Shown here piece by piece: positions 11,360 to 21,944 of a DNA stretch of 64,000 nt. A program made the position numbers and the translations under genes. The notes beneath the pieces are model-generated. The model was not told the origin of the DNA and searched no databases. It worked only from the letters and a program-made list of their open reading frames with translations. Within the stretch, counting starts at the first letter, position 1; every line of letters starts with the position of its first letter. This DNA comes from Typhlomys cinereus (Eukaryota > Chordata > Mammalia > Rodentia > Platacanthomyidae), in the NCBI GenBank assembly GCA_023101885.1, contig JALPQD010000935.1:257908-321907 (forward strand). The letters are read 5' to 3'.

Positions 11360-11600
11360 CGTTCTGTGGCGTCCTGACAGCGGTCAGCCATCACTTTTCT
11401 ATTTACCTGCATTTAGCGATCCCATAAAGAAAGGCAACCTCCACGGGAACACGAACCGGGCGCTGCAAGGTGATAATTCTGTGTCACTCTGGCCTATAAA
11501 TACCGGCCTGCGCTTTGTGCTGAGTCAGCAGTCTGTGACGGAGTGGCAGCCATGCCCTCTTATCTGTGAGTGTCTCCGCAGCGATTGGGCGGGCCACCAG
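11360..11600 (+). promoter_or_regulatory. Promoter-like cluster: TATA box, Maf element, CCAAT/GC box
   Basis: A TATA-type string TATAAATA lies at 11495-11502. At 11518-11530 is TGCTGAGTCAGCA, a full-length Maf recognition element of the AP-1 type. An ATG with G at -3 lies at 11552, followed by a donor-like GTGAGT at 11566-11571 before the frame closes at 11567-11569 if unspliced. ATTGG (reverse CCAAT, 11584-11588) overlaps a GC box GGGCGGG (11587-11593). The order would suit a promoter with a short first coding exon or a distal enhancer. No downstream exon was recognised, so function is unproven. Confidence 0.35.
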
Positions 11601-11807
11601 CCCCCCTCCACCTCACCCAAAGCCCATCGTATCGATCAAGCCATTTCTCCACTGTAATTCTTTGCTAGGAAATCCCTGATGAGAAATTTGATCCGTACCA
11701 TTTTTTGATCGCTGGTTTGATGTAAAAAGATCTCTCAGGACAGAGTTAAATGCCCGGGCCATTCCACGTGATTGAGCAGTTGTTCTATTTACTGAAACTA
11801 CATCTGT

Positions 11808-11809
<2 letters not shown>
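11601..11809. other. Unique sequence
   Basis: No repeat or exon recognised between the promoter-like cluster and the CA tract. Confidence 0.5.

Positions 11810-11852
<43 letters not shown>
11810..11852. repeat. (CA)n microsatellite
   Basis: About 21 uninterrupted AC units. Confidence 0.97.
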
Positions 11853-13059
11853 AGGAAAGGAGGCAGAGAGGAAATGGGAGGAAAATGGGACGAAATTATA
11901 TTTCAAAGGGAACAGAAGGTATGAGGGAGTAGGGGTGAAGTGAGGAAGGGAAGGAAATTCATGGGCCCTCTTGACTCAGACCTAGATTATAAAAGGCAGT
12001 TCACATGCGCCATTGCCTAAATACTGGCCACAGGGCCTTTATAATTGCTTCTACAGACATGGAGTTGGATCTATTTTTTCCTTTCCCAGCCGCCCCCAGC
12101 CATCTCATCCCCTGAGACTCGCTAAGCTTCCTGACTCTGCGTCCCCAATACGTTAGCCGCACCTCCTTATCTGAGGCTGCCCGCCAGCGATTACAATCAG
12201 GTGCACATCGCAGACCCCAGTGATCTGCACACCTCCGAAGAAAGAGGAAAAAGGTTACGTAAGAACCGGCATCCTTGCAGAATTGCTGGGTTGGCTATTT
12301 CTGGTCACAGGTACAAAATGGAAAAGAAGAAGAAAAAAAAAAACGTTCCTCTGCAGAGTCTCCAGGCTGGTATTTTCCCAGATGCAGATCCAACCTTAGT
12401 TCTATTAACCCCACGTGGGAAATCACCTTCTCAGGACACACAGGTAAGTCCCACCTTCACCCCACCACCACCACCACCACCAAGCCACACACACACAAAC
12501 ACACACACACACATTCCTTCAACACTGAATATTTTGGGCCAGACAGGTTTTGGTGACAGGTAACTTGTCTCAAGCATTGTAACCATTTTAGCCACCCCTC
12601 CCCCAACTCTGATACTAGATATCAACGGTGATTCCATGTCCTGGTGGTAACAACTCAAGCCACTCCCACACAGTGCCACGTAGCTCCTGGACAGCAGGCA
12701 AAATCACCCCCATGGACAGCCACATCCATCTCTGTCAGGATTGGAGAGTCGAGGAAAGAACGAGAAGATGTCCGAGGACGGCAGAGCGCCCCGGGGTTTT
12801 CTTTGGAGCGGGAAGAAGTGGAAATAACACAAGCTCTTTGTACCAGCCACCGAAAAATGAACATGATTACCTAATTCTTTCCCAAGAACTGGGAGCCGGA
12901 GCCTCTGAGCCCCCACATCCAGACCACGGAACAGTTCCATCCAGTGACTTTGCCAATGGCACTGGGGTGCTTTAGGGAGAAGCGCTGCTTGGCAGCTCTA
13001 ACCAACCCCCCAAGTTCCCACCATCTCAAATCTAAACAATAAAGTCCCGGCTGGACCTG
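11853..13059. other. Unique sequence with CCA and CA microsatellites
   Basis: A (CCA)n run lies near 12460-12482 and a CA-rich run near 12486-12513. Positions 11990-12200 are repeat-free and contain GGCCTTTATAATTGC-like AT words. Several short overlapping frames occur at 12431-12975, none with recognisable homology. Confidence 0.45.
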
Positions 13060-13438
13060 AAGAGGTTTGTGGGTGTCGTCTATCTGCATGTCGATGATAA
13101 ATCCATGACCAAGGAGCTTAGGGGAACAAGGGGTTTCATTCTTTCTTTCCATTCTTGGTCACAGTTGTTAGTCCAGTTGGACAGGAGAGTTCATACTAAT
13201 ACCACGAAGGGGCTGGCTACACTATATCCACAGAGACTGCTGAGAGAGAGGCAGACTTCCCTTGCCAAATTCCTTCTTACCCACCCCATCCAGGAAATGG
13301 TCCCACTGTGGGCTGGGCTTTCCCACAACAGTTAGATACTCTCCTGCACTTGCTCAGGGCTTACCTTTACCACTGTTTCTCCACAGATGTACCCAAAGCT
13401 CAGCCTTCAAATTGACAAGCTGACACCTGTACAGCTAA
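13060..13438 (-). repeat. LTR-like repeat, family A
   Basis: The left end has AGGGGAACAAGGGGTTTCATT and the right end ATTGACAAGCTGACACCTGTACAG, the reverse of family A's tail and start. Internal TGTGGGCTGGGCTTTCCC and TTAGATACTCTCCTGC blocks match the other copies in order. Confidence 0.65.
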
Positions 13439-13794
13439 CAAGCACAGTAGCCTGTTTAGCACCCTAGCACTACTTCTAGTACAGAAGTTCCCAACAGCTC
13501 CCAATAGCTGGGAATGGTTCGGAGATTGGCATGATTGCAGTGAGGAGGTTGGGCAGGGCACCCCGTCCCTGTCCCATCACAAAGGGAGGTTGGGGTGCTG
13601 CCCAGCCCTCTCAGTGCACAGCACAGCTCCAGGATAAAGAAGTATCCAAGCCTAGCATCGGCACCCAGAGGTGGGGGACCTGGCTCAAGCTGTGTCCTTT
13701 CTTCTGCTGAGTTTGCATGTTTCCCTGTGATAGAAAGCAGGGCAGAGGAATCGCCATGTGTACAGAGCAAACTTTGGTTTTTTGCATGTGTGGG
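13439..13794. other. Unique sequence
   Basis: No gene or repeat recognised. A 139-codon minus-strand frame at 13456-13875 runs into the adjacent SINE tail and is not supported as a gene. Confidence 0.45.
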
Positions 13795-14432
13795 TTTGGG
13801 CGCGCACCTGTGTGTGTGTCTAGGTGCGTGAGGGTGTGCATAGAAGGCACTGTGTGTGTGCTTGTGGAGGACCAAGAATGACTTCGGGAATCATCCTGAA
13901 TTGTTCTACCTCCTTATTGCTTTGCTCTGGGGTTTCCCAGGTTCCATCCTCCGGGGTTGAAAGTGCAGGCCTTTGCCATTTTTATCTGAAATATGACATG
14001 AAATCTGAATTGTCATGATTTGAAATGTGAGTTGTCCCCCACAGGCTCATGTGTTTGAATCTTTTACTGTTTTGAAAGGTCTCGGCACCTTTAGGAGGTG
14101 GAGCCTGGCTGGAGGAAGGCAATCGCAAGGGGTGGGGCTTAAGGTTGGTTAGCCCCGCCCAGCTTCAGTGAGTTACTCTGCTCTTGCAGTCAGCAGTTTA
14201 GTCGCCTCCATAATGGACACAACCTGAGTTGCCTCCAACTTCTTCCAGCCACGCCCTTCCCACCATAAAAGACCACATGTCCCCTCTGGAACCATGAGCT
14301 GAGGAAATCTCCCTTTCTCCCTTAAATTGCTTGAGTTTGAGTGTTCTCTCACAGCCACAGAAAAGCACAACTGGCACTCTGGTCCTGTTGCTTCTGGGGC
14401 AAAGGCTTAACCCCTGGGCCATCTCTCCAGAC
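13795..14432 (-). mobile_element. tRNA-derived SINE split by an LTR-like insertion
   Basis: The left part (13795 to about 14012) has the CA tail and body in reverse: GGAGGACCAAGAATGACTTC and GGGGTTTCCCAGGTTCC. The right part (about 14380-14432) has the head in reverse: CAAAGGCTTAACCCCTGGG and CCATCTCTCCAG. Between them lies a family B element, so the SINE was present first. Confidence 0.7.
14013..14379 (+). repeat. LTR-like repeat, family B, inserted in a SINE
   Basis: It starts GATTTGAAATGTGAGTTGTC, then CACAGGCTCATGTGTTTG, AGGAGGTGGAGCCTGGCTGG, TGGGGCTTAAGG and CCACCATAAAAGACC, and ends ACAGCCACAGAAAAGC. Features and order agree with the copy at 15.87 kb and the reverse copies. ERVL-MaLR-type LTR is my best guess at class. 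Confidence 0.6.
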
Positions 14433-15309
14433 CCTACAGAGCAGCCTTGATGTTGGTATGAACCACTCCTCTGTCAAGCCAGAGTGCCAGTTGTTGCCCA
14501 CGCAAACCTCTTGCTGTCCTTGGCAAGGTCTCTGAAACTGACACAGGAAAATGTTGCCACCCTCGTCCCCTGGCCCTAAGAGACCCTCCCCTTGCAGGAG
14601 GTCCTCAAGCATCACTGCCTATCTCTGAGGACTCACTCAGCCATGTGCAGGGTATAACCCCAAGGATGCACCTCGAGCCCCCAGGGTGCACAAGGGCTCC
14701 CTAACTCCTCTCCCACACCTGAGTTCCTGCTCTGTTCTGGTCCATCATTCCATGGTAATGAGATAACACTAGACAGTTGGCTTCCTGACCAAGTTTATCA
14801 CAGAAAGATCGTGAAACTCAAGGGAAGTTCCTTAAGCAGCTTGAACTTCACTGGGCATCTCGGATCCTACGGCACTCAACACAGACCCCTGAAAGGGTCC
14901 CCATGGGAGCCACAGATGAATGGCTAGCTGCAGGTGGCAGGGGTGGGGGTGGAGGGAAGGTTGCTCGTAAAAATACAGAGCTCCTGCTGAATGTGCATTC
15001 CTGATAAACGAGAGGATGAATCTTAGTGCACGGTCCCAGAAAGATATGTTACAAACGACTCATTAATCTGAAATTCAAATGGCGCGAGGCTTGGTGCTTC
15101 TTCTTTGCTGCCTTTGACAAATCTGGCCCAGGAGGAGCTGGACAGGTCCCGCCCATCTGAAGAGGCCATCTGCTCTCAGAGTGACCACATCTAACAGCAG
15201 GGAAGACAAGCTCCACAGAATCTCTGTCCAATTTTTTGATTCTTATATGGAAAGTAAAGTCTAGATTTTTCAGTGACATCTGGTGATTTCATGAGCGTGG
15301 TGATTATTT
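14433..15309. other. Unique non-coding sequence
   Basis: No gene or clear repeat seen. Short open frames only. Confidence 0.5.
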
Positions 15310-15607
15310 TTTTTATCTACGTGCATGTGTGTGTGTTGTATGTTTTGTATGTGGGTTAATGTACGTATGTGCACAAGTATGTGTACAAGAGAGCACTTGA
15401 GCGTGTGTGCCTGTGGAAGCCCAAAGGTGAAATTATCCTGGATTGTTCTACCTCCGTATTGATTTGCTCTGGGGGGTCCCCAGGCTTTGCCTTCCAGAGT
15501 CAATATTACAGGCTACTGCCATTTTTACATAGAATTTGGGGATCCAAACTGAAGCACTTTGACTTGGAAGGCAAAGGTTTTAACCTTTGAGCCATCTCCC
15601 CACTCGT
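15310..15607 (-). mobile_element. tRNA-derived SINE (B2-superfamily-like)
   Basis: Reverse head GAGCCATCTCCCCACTC lies at the right, then TTGGGGATCCAAACTGAAGC and GGGGTCCCCAGGCTTTGCC, with a long degenerate GTATGTGTGT tail at the left. The copy is complete but diverged. Confidence 0.7.
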
Positions 15608-15868
15608 GTGGCTATATTTTTAAAGTAGTGATGCCACAGAGGTTGAAATAGGAAATCTGCCAGATTGGTGGGCACAGACCCTTGCTCTACAACAGAATAG
15701 TGAACATCTGCCGAAGGTCTATGACAAACTGGCACCATGTCAAGCAACTGGCCATGTGCCCCCACCAACTGGGAGGCACACATGATTCCCACCATCTCCA
15801 AAAGGGACATTAAAAAAAATAAGCCCAGAGAGCATGTGTGTTCTAGCGAAGGTCACATAACCGATGGC
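15608..15868. other. Unique sequence
   Basis: No repeat or gene recognised. Confidence 0.5.
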
Positions 15869-16236
15869 TGTCAAGATTTGCATGTGAGCTGTCCCCAGAG
15901 GCTCAGGCGTTTGTCCTTAGCTGGTGTTAATGTTCAGGAAGGTCATGGCGCCTTTGGGAGGTGGAGCCTTGCTGGGAGAAGTCAGTCACAGGGGGCAGGT
16001 CTTGAGGTTGTGTAGCCCCACCCTGCTTGAAGAGATGCTCTTGCTGTGACCCCATGATGACCTCTGTGACCTGTGCTGGTCACTTCCATCTTCTACCCCA
16101 CCTCCCCCCATCCCACCTACCATGTCTTTTCCACCATAAGGAACTATATCTTCCCTTTGAAACCATAAGCCAAATAAATCTCCCCTTTTCTGCCTGAATC
16201 TGAGTATTATCTCACTGCAGCAAAAAAGAGACATGA
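15869..16236 (+). repeat. LTR-like repeat, family B
   Basis: It begins AAGATTTGCATGTGAGCTGTC, continues CCAGAGGCTCAGGCG and GCGCCTTTGGGAGGTGGAGC, then CCATAAGCCAAATAAATCTCC and CACTGCAGCAAAAAAGAGAC. The AATAAA signal lies about 50 bases before the presumed 3' end, as expected for an LTR. Confidence 0.6.
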
Positions 16237-16770
16237 TCACAGTGCGTACAGTAGGTTTCAGAACCAAGAGCCCTCGACGGCTGCTGTCTTTGGACCCCAC
16301 CAAACTGTTCCACCTTGCAAAAGAACACATGTTGCTGGGGCGCCTCCTGTGTGGTGTCACGTCACTCAGCATCATCAATGAAGTTCTTTCTGAGAGGCTC
16401 CCAGGCACCACTCTGTCCTCCCCAGAGACGGATGAGCTCGGCACCTTGTCGAGCCTTATCAGAGCTTTGGGCTGCAAGACCACTCGCAAGGCAGACCCTG
16501 CCTTCAGGTGCTGTGTGGCTGTCTCGTTCATCATGGAGTTCTTTTGGCCCCCGTTTAGATTTCTTTCTGAACGTCGCACTGAAATGTGCATATTAGCCCA
16601 TGTTGACATCTACAGTGCTTTGGTGACCCTTTAAACACTTGCCTAGAGGTTCTGGCTTCCCCCATGTGTCTTGGTTGCCTGTCCTGTTTCTGAAATTGTA
16701 AGGTGAATTTTTTTCCCTCACTTCCAAGGTATTGTAGAAGAAGCATAGTGCAGGGGACAGGAGAGAGGGT
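16237..16770. other. Unique sequence open in several frames
   Basis: A 133-codon frame on the plus strand (16233-16634), a 93-codon frame in a second plus frame, and a 207-codon minus-strand frame (15986-16609) overlap here. The minus-strand frame runs through the family B repeat. I recognise no domain, and no splice or promoter context supports a gene. Confidence 0.4.
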
Positions 16771-16990
16771 GGCTGTGATCTCCCCCAGTGCTGGGGAGGC
16801 AGAGACAGATGGATCCTGGAGCTCACTGGCTGGACCATGTAGGCAAATGAGTGACTTCTAGGTAAAGACTCACTTAAAGATGAAAAAAAAGGAGAGTGAA
16901 TGAGAAAGATATCCAGGTAGACCTCTGGCTTCCATACACACACATACACATGCACACATATACTCACACATCCACACATATGTTCATACT
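16771..16990 (+). mobile_element. B4/RSINE-like SINE
   Basis: It shows CCCCAGTGCTGGGGAGGCAG (B1-like core), CTGGAGCTCACTGGCTGGACC and GACCTCTGGCTTCCATACAC before a CACATACACATGCAC tail. This resembles the B4 middle and tail. Confidence 0.55.
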
Positions 16991-17124
16991 TGTACACAGG
17001 AATGCACGTACAAACATCTATTTCCTGCTTTGTTTATAACATGCCAGAAACACATTCAAATAATTTGAGGTGGTTTGAAAACTATTATGTCCATGAATCA
17101 GCATTTGTCAGCCGGAGAAATCCA

Positions 17125-17213
17125 GTCTGTGTGTATGTGTCTCTCTGTGTCCGTGTGTGTCTGTGTATGTGTATGTATATCTGTATGTCTGTATGTGTGT
17201 TTCTCTGTATGTC

Positions 17214-17266
<53 letters not shown>

Positions 17267-17450
17267 GACCAGAGATGGCTTCCACCTCCTATTTGCTTTG
17301 CTCTGGGATTTCCCAGACTTCCCCCACCAGGCCAGAAGTGCAGGACCCCGCTGTTTCTGCCCAGGTGTTTTTATGAGGGAACTGGGATCTGAACTCAGAA
17401 CCTTCTGTTTGAGAGGCAGGGTCTTAACCCCTGAGCCATCTCTCCAGCCT
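17125..17450 (-). mobile_element. tRNA-derived SINE with expanded (TG)n tail
   Basis: Reverse head GAGCCATCTCTCCAGCC lies at the right, preceded by GAACTCAGAACCTTCTG and GGGATTTCCCAGAC. The tail includes about 21 TG units at 17221-17263 plus degenerate TGTATGTC units to the left. Confidence 0.75.
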
Positions 17451-17533
17451 GAGAAACCATGTTTAAAGTGAGAAAGTACAAGTGGGTTGTACGACAGGTG
17501 TGCCACATCCAAAAAAAGGGAAGGAGCAGTTGG

Positions 17534-17670
17534 GAACCAGAGAAATGGTTCAGTAGGTAAGGCACCTGTTCACAACCTGGTGACGAAGCTGGGTCTCTGG
17601 AAGGTAAGGAGAGCGCTGTCTCCAAAAGTTGTCCTTTCCCTGTCAAATAAATAGTCAAAATCTTAAAAGG
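17534..17670 (+). mobile_element. B3-like SINE fragment
   Basis: It reads AACCAGAGAAATGGTTCAG, GTAAGGCACCTGTTCACAAC and CCAAAAGTTGTCCTTTCCC, ending CAAATAAATAGTC. The GTTGTCCT followed by an AAATAAAT tail is typical of B3-type SINEs. A second copy follows at 17720. Confidence 0.5.
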
Positions 17671-17719
17671 AGAGGAAGAGGAAGAGAGGGAGTAGAAGGA
17701 GAGGAGGAGGAAGAGAGGA
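17671..17719. repeat. GGAGAGGAAGAG purine-rich spacer
   Basis: Short polypurine stretch between two B3-like copies. Confidence 0.8.
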
Positions 17720-17958
17720 GCAGCCCAAATCCAGCAAGATAGCAAGGAAGATAAGGTGCCTGTTTACAACCTGGCAACTTCAGGTCCGTCTCCAAAGGCA
17801 CATGGTGAAAAGAGAAGCTGCTTGCAAAAGTCGTCCTCTGACCTCCATGCATGCACCACAGCACGCATATTCTCTTGTCTCCCCACCACCACCATTTCTG
17901 TTTCCCTTCTCTCTCCCTTCTTTTCAATTTCTCTCAAATAAATAAAAATATTTAAGAA
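17720..17958 (+). mobile_element. B3-like SINE
   Basis: It has GCAAGATAGCAAGGAAGATA, TGCCTGTTTACAACCTGGC, AAAAGTCGTCCTCTGACCTCC, a CATGCATGCACC stretch, a pyrimidine-rich segment and CTCAAATAAATAAAAATATTT. This matches the B3 head, body and tail in order. Confidence 0.55.
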
Positions 17959-18794
17959 AAAGTTGGGGGAATCGAAAGTCTCTGATTTTTACCCCCCTCC
18001 ACATATAGACATAGTCCCAAACTTCGCACCCATACTGTTACAGAGTAACCATCTCTTCGTCCGACATAACATGACCAGCCACATCACAGCGCAGAGCTTG
18101 CATCGTGACCTCCAGGACGCCCCGCCCAGCCCTGTGCAGCCACGCCAAACGGTAAGGTGTCGGCTCGATTAGTGCACTAAAGCTGCCAATTAACACAGCC
18201 TCACAGGGGAGGGGTGTCAGGGGACCCTCCACCCAGGATTCCACCCATTCCTCCCTCTGTCCCTCCACAGCTGCGCATGGCTTTGAGGGTGCCGAAGACT
18301 GACTGGTGTTGGGACACCTCAATGCTGGGGTGGGCTCCTTCTATCATGCCGCTGTCGTGGGATTGCAGGACCCCTGTAGGGGGCCCCAGTCAGTTCACCC
18401 GGCTGGACCTTTGGTGTAATGGAACTCTCTAAGGAAGCTGTCCTCCGGAAGAACTGAACTCGAACTACTTCTGTATCTTCCACAATTGCAGGAAAGGAAC
18501 CACGGCACACCAGCTCAGTCTAGGAGGGACCCCAGCTTAGAACTGAGAACTGACTAAACATCTTCCCACCTCCTAGAGGAAAGGGGGCTCAGGAGAGAAA
18601 TATGCCAAGACCATATACCGCACACACTACTTCTCCCCCTGAACTTGCCATCTGTGATTTGGGGATTGTTATCACAAATTGAAGATCGGGACAATTAGAT
18701 TTCCAGAGCTGGAGAATTCCTGTCTTGGATGATTGTACAAGACATACTTATGTATTCTGCAAACCTGATGTCCAAGATGACAATATTGGCTACG
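17959..18794. other. Unique non-coding sequence
   Basis: No gene or clear repeat. Opposed open frames at 17963-18322 lack recognisable domains. Confidence 0.5.
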
Positions 18795-19018
18795 GGGGGA
18801 AGGGGAGGCACTGTGTGTCCCTGTGGAGGCCCAAGGGTGACTTCAGAAATCATCCTGCATTGCTTCTACCTCCTATTTGCTTTGCCCTGGAGTTTCCCAG
18901 GTTCTGCCTTCCTGGACCAGAAGTAGAGGCTGCTACTATTTCTGCCTGGCATCTGAACTTAGGACCTCCTGCTTTTGAGGCAAAGGCTGAACCCCTGAGC
19001 CATCTTTCCAGCCCTCCT
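18795..19018 (-). mobile_element. tRNA-derived SINE (B2-superfamily-like), near complete
   Basis: The plus strand reads GGCACTGTGTGTCCCTGTGG, CTTCAGAAATCATCCTGC, GAGTTTCCCAGGTTCTGCC, GGACCTCCTGCTTTTGAGGC and GAGCCATCTTTCCAGCCC, the full reverse order of the family. Confidence 0.8.
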
Positions 19019-19775
19019 CCCTCCCAACATGACATTTTTAACCAGCTTATGAACAATCAGTCAGTCACTGGGAATCATGGATCAAATGAAAGTATTTTCT
19101 TCTACAGGAGATTAAGATAAGTCATTCAAGCTAGCGATGCTTGGTCATTAACCATTAATGGTGAGGTATTTATAAAATTGCAAGAACGAAATCAACAAGA
19201 GAATTCCTATCTTGGATCAATTATATACTACCATGATAATTCTGTTTAACCGCCACACGTCTAGTATCTCAAATACCTCTGTCCTAGATTCAGACCTAGC
19301 TTGAGTGGCCTTTGGGCAGTCAGGCCTGGTGCCACCTGAGTCACCTGTGTGTCAGCCACTTGGAGAGTTGCTGGAAGTTGCTGTTCCGGGCTGGGCCATG
19401 ATGGGAGGAACTAGCTCCAGGGTCATGTGGGTCTCAGCCCTTAGCAAGCTAGACCCAGCTTGTTCTGACAGTTTCTCCGACCTCTGAGACACTGATAGAC
19501 TGAAGTAGAAACAAAGAGAAAACTAACTCACTGGACGGCAGCATCTCGTCACTTCTGCCTTTCTGTTGGCCAGTGCAAGACAGGGAGACAAGCAGAAGAA
19601 GCTCACAAAAGACGTGGGACAACCTCAATCTCAATTTACCATATTTGTAGAATTAAGTCACAGCCACAGTGCTTCTGGCAGACTGCACACATCAGAATTA
19701 CCCAGAGTTAAAAATCAGCAGGCGGAAGGTGGAGACCAAGAACTTGACATTTCTAGTTAGCAACCTGAGGAAGTG
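19019..19775. other. Unique sequence with a homeobox-type palindrome
   Basis: No gene or repeat recognised. A perfect 12-base palindrome ACCATTAATGGT lies at 19151-19162 in a repeat-free, AT-rich context. Confidence 0.45.
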
Positions 19776-20060
19776 TCAGGATGATATTGATGATGACAAT
19801 GATGCTGCTGAGCCTGAGGGTGATGATGATGGTGATGAGGAGGCTGGTGATGATGATGAGGATGGTGGTGACGATGAGGATGTTGATGTTGATGATAGTG
19901 GTGGTGGTGATGATGACGGTGATGATGATGATGACGATGGTGAGGATGTGGAAGATAAGGATGAAGACACTAGTGCTGAGAATGTGGATAAGGGTGTTTC
20001 TGATACTGATACTGACGTTGAGGATGTTGATGCTGATACCAAAGGATGCTGCTGTGGTGG
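19776..20060. repeat. Imperfect (GAT)n/(GGTGAT)n microsatellite
   Basis: About 285 bases of GATGAT, GGTGAT and GAGGAT units. It makes an Asp/Glu-rich 141-codon frame on the plus strand, and Ile- or Ser-rich frames on the minus strand. The compositional origin is obvious and no flanking domain is seen. Confidence 0.9.
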
Positions 20061-20724
20061 TGCTGAGAACAGGCTGAGACGGCAGCAACGCTGATGCTTG
20101 GGACAGTGAGGCTGTGCATGCTGGCAGGAGGGAAATGAGGCAAACAGGAAGACATAAAAGAACCACCAGTGGTACATGCCAGATGTTGGGCAAAAGCAGA
20201 AATAGAATCTGCCCCTCTCTCCATTCGCTTCTGCCTTGAATACCATCGTTATTTTTATCCTCATCATTAGTGGTGATTAAGGAGATGGAGGTATGACAAA
20301 ATGTTTAACATTCTGCCCAGGGCACACGCGCCTGGTGGGCGCCTGTCTGAAAGAACAGATCTTCATCACAAGCCTCGGCCACACGAGCCTCGTCTCGCCG
20401 TTCCTAAATTAAGCAGACCCTGTCAATGAAGCAATCGGCCGCGCAGGAGGTCAAGATTGACTCAAGGTGCCACATGTGGGCTCAGTGAGCACCTGACACA
20501 TCCACCTGCTCCTTCTCCCGTCTGGACAGGTCCATGCATCGTGGCATCTAGTGGGCCCCTCTTCGAGGGAGCGTCCACGTGAGGTCTTTTGAATTTCCTT
20601 GAACAGCACTAACAGGAATAACCCCCTGAAAGTCGCCATCCTGCTTGTTTAATTCAGCTGGCCCTCCACGCCCTGTGTGGGAACCTCTCCAAATACAGGT
20701 TTATGGTTGCGGTCACTTTTTTTT
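20061..20724. other. Unique non-coding sequence
   Basis: No gene or repeat recognised. Scattered CpGs occur near 20320-20460. Confidence 0.5.
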
Positions 20725-20998
20725 TTTGTCAAGCAAATTAGGCATCTGCTTGGTTTCTGGTTCCAGAGGGGATATAGTTCACTGTGGTGGGATTCACATA
20801 GTAGAAGTCATGGCTACTAGAGGAAGCTGGTTCAAGTCACGGAAGCTATCAGGAGGCAGAGAGGGCAAGAACAAACTAAGAGGCCACCAAACCTCAAGAC
20901 CCACCCTGGTGACCTGCCTTCCCCCAGCAAGGCTTCACCTCTAAAGGTGCCACGACCTTCCCAAGCACGAACACCAGCTAAGAGTGTAAAACACGCGC
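20725..20998 (-). repeat. LTR-like repeat, family B
   Basis: The plus strand shows TTTCTGGTTCCAGAGGGGATA, CACTGTGGTGGGATTCACAT, AACCTCAAGACCCACCC, CAGCAAGGCTTCACCTC and AAGGTGCCACGACCTTCCC. This is the reverse of the family B order seen at 14.0 and 15.9 kb. Confidence 0.65.
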
Positions 20999-21668
20999 AT
21001 GTCACTCACATTCAAAGCATGACATTTATGCCTGCTTTTTATCCGGACGACTGTCAAGTTTTGGTTATTTTGGGAATGAGAACTCTACCAAGCCAGTTAC
21101 ATACACACGCTTTTTTGTATGGCTACCGGGTGACCTTGGTGATATGCTTTCCAAATTCCTTGTTATGCCTTTTTCATATATTAATTTTACTTCCATGCCC
21201 TAAATATTTCATTATTTTATGATTTCATTTTGTTTGCTGCTTTTTTGAATGATACTATGTCACATTCTTTTAAAACACAGCAGACATATACTATAAACAT
21301 CCTGTCTCATGATCCTAAGCTCGTAATTAAATTCAGTAGTACATAGCAAAAGGTAGTGGGTTCTGGAAGGAATTAGAAGACACTCCCATTCCTGTGGGGG
21401 AAGAAGAACGAGTTGAACTTGGGACCCAGCACATCTTCCACAAGCCCTCTACCACTGGACTTCACCTCCTGACCAAAGACGTTCATTTTTTAAATCATGT
21501 AACTAGGAAAATACAGAAAAGCAAGAGGTCAGACTGGAAGTGTGTGTGAGTGACTCTGAATCCATTTAGTGCACAGAACACAGACTCCCTTGCAGAGCCC
21601 CCAGGGATTTGAGAAGTTTTACCCAGAAGGCTCTGCTCATCTCCCACAATGCTCAATGTAACCTTCTA

Positions 21669-21673
<5 letters not shown>
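20999..21673. other. AT-rich unique sequence
   Basis: Low GC and no recognised repeat. Short TTTTTT and TATATT words occur. No gene supported. Confidence 0.45.

Positions 21674-21719
<46 letters not shown>
21674..21719. repeat. (CA)n microsatellite
   Basis: About 22 perfect CA units. Confidence 0.97.
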
Positions 21720-21722
<3 letters not shown>

Positions 21723-21944
21723 CCTGCTGGCCTAGAGATTTCCCGCCAGATCTCAAAACAGGAAGTGAAGTGTTCGGAAAAGCACAGGTGGGTGTTCCGT
21801 CCACAGATACGAGATACAGGAAGTGCTTGAGAACACGCGGGAAACAGACTCAAGGAAGGAGGTAGAAATCAGACACTTTTGTTCTCCTCTAATGTAATGG
21901 AACCCAGCTCAAAACACAGCTTCCCAAACTCTCACATGAAAAAG

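Noticed and set aside
15986..16609. 207-codon minus-strand frame overlapping a 133-codon plus-strand frame
   Set aside because: Part of it is a family B repeat, both strands are open at once and no domain is recognisable. A chance run of few stop codons is more likely.
19669..20094. 141-codon acidic protein
   Set aside because: The acidic part is an imperfect GAT repeat. No start context, splice sites or flanking domain support a gene.
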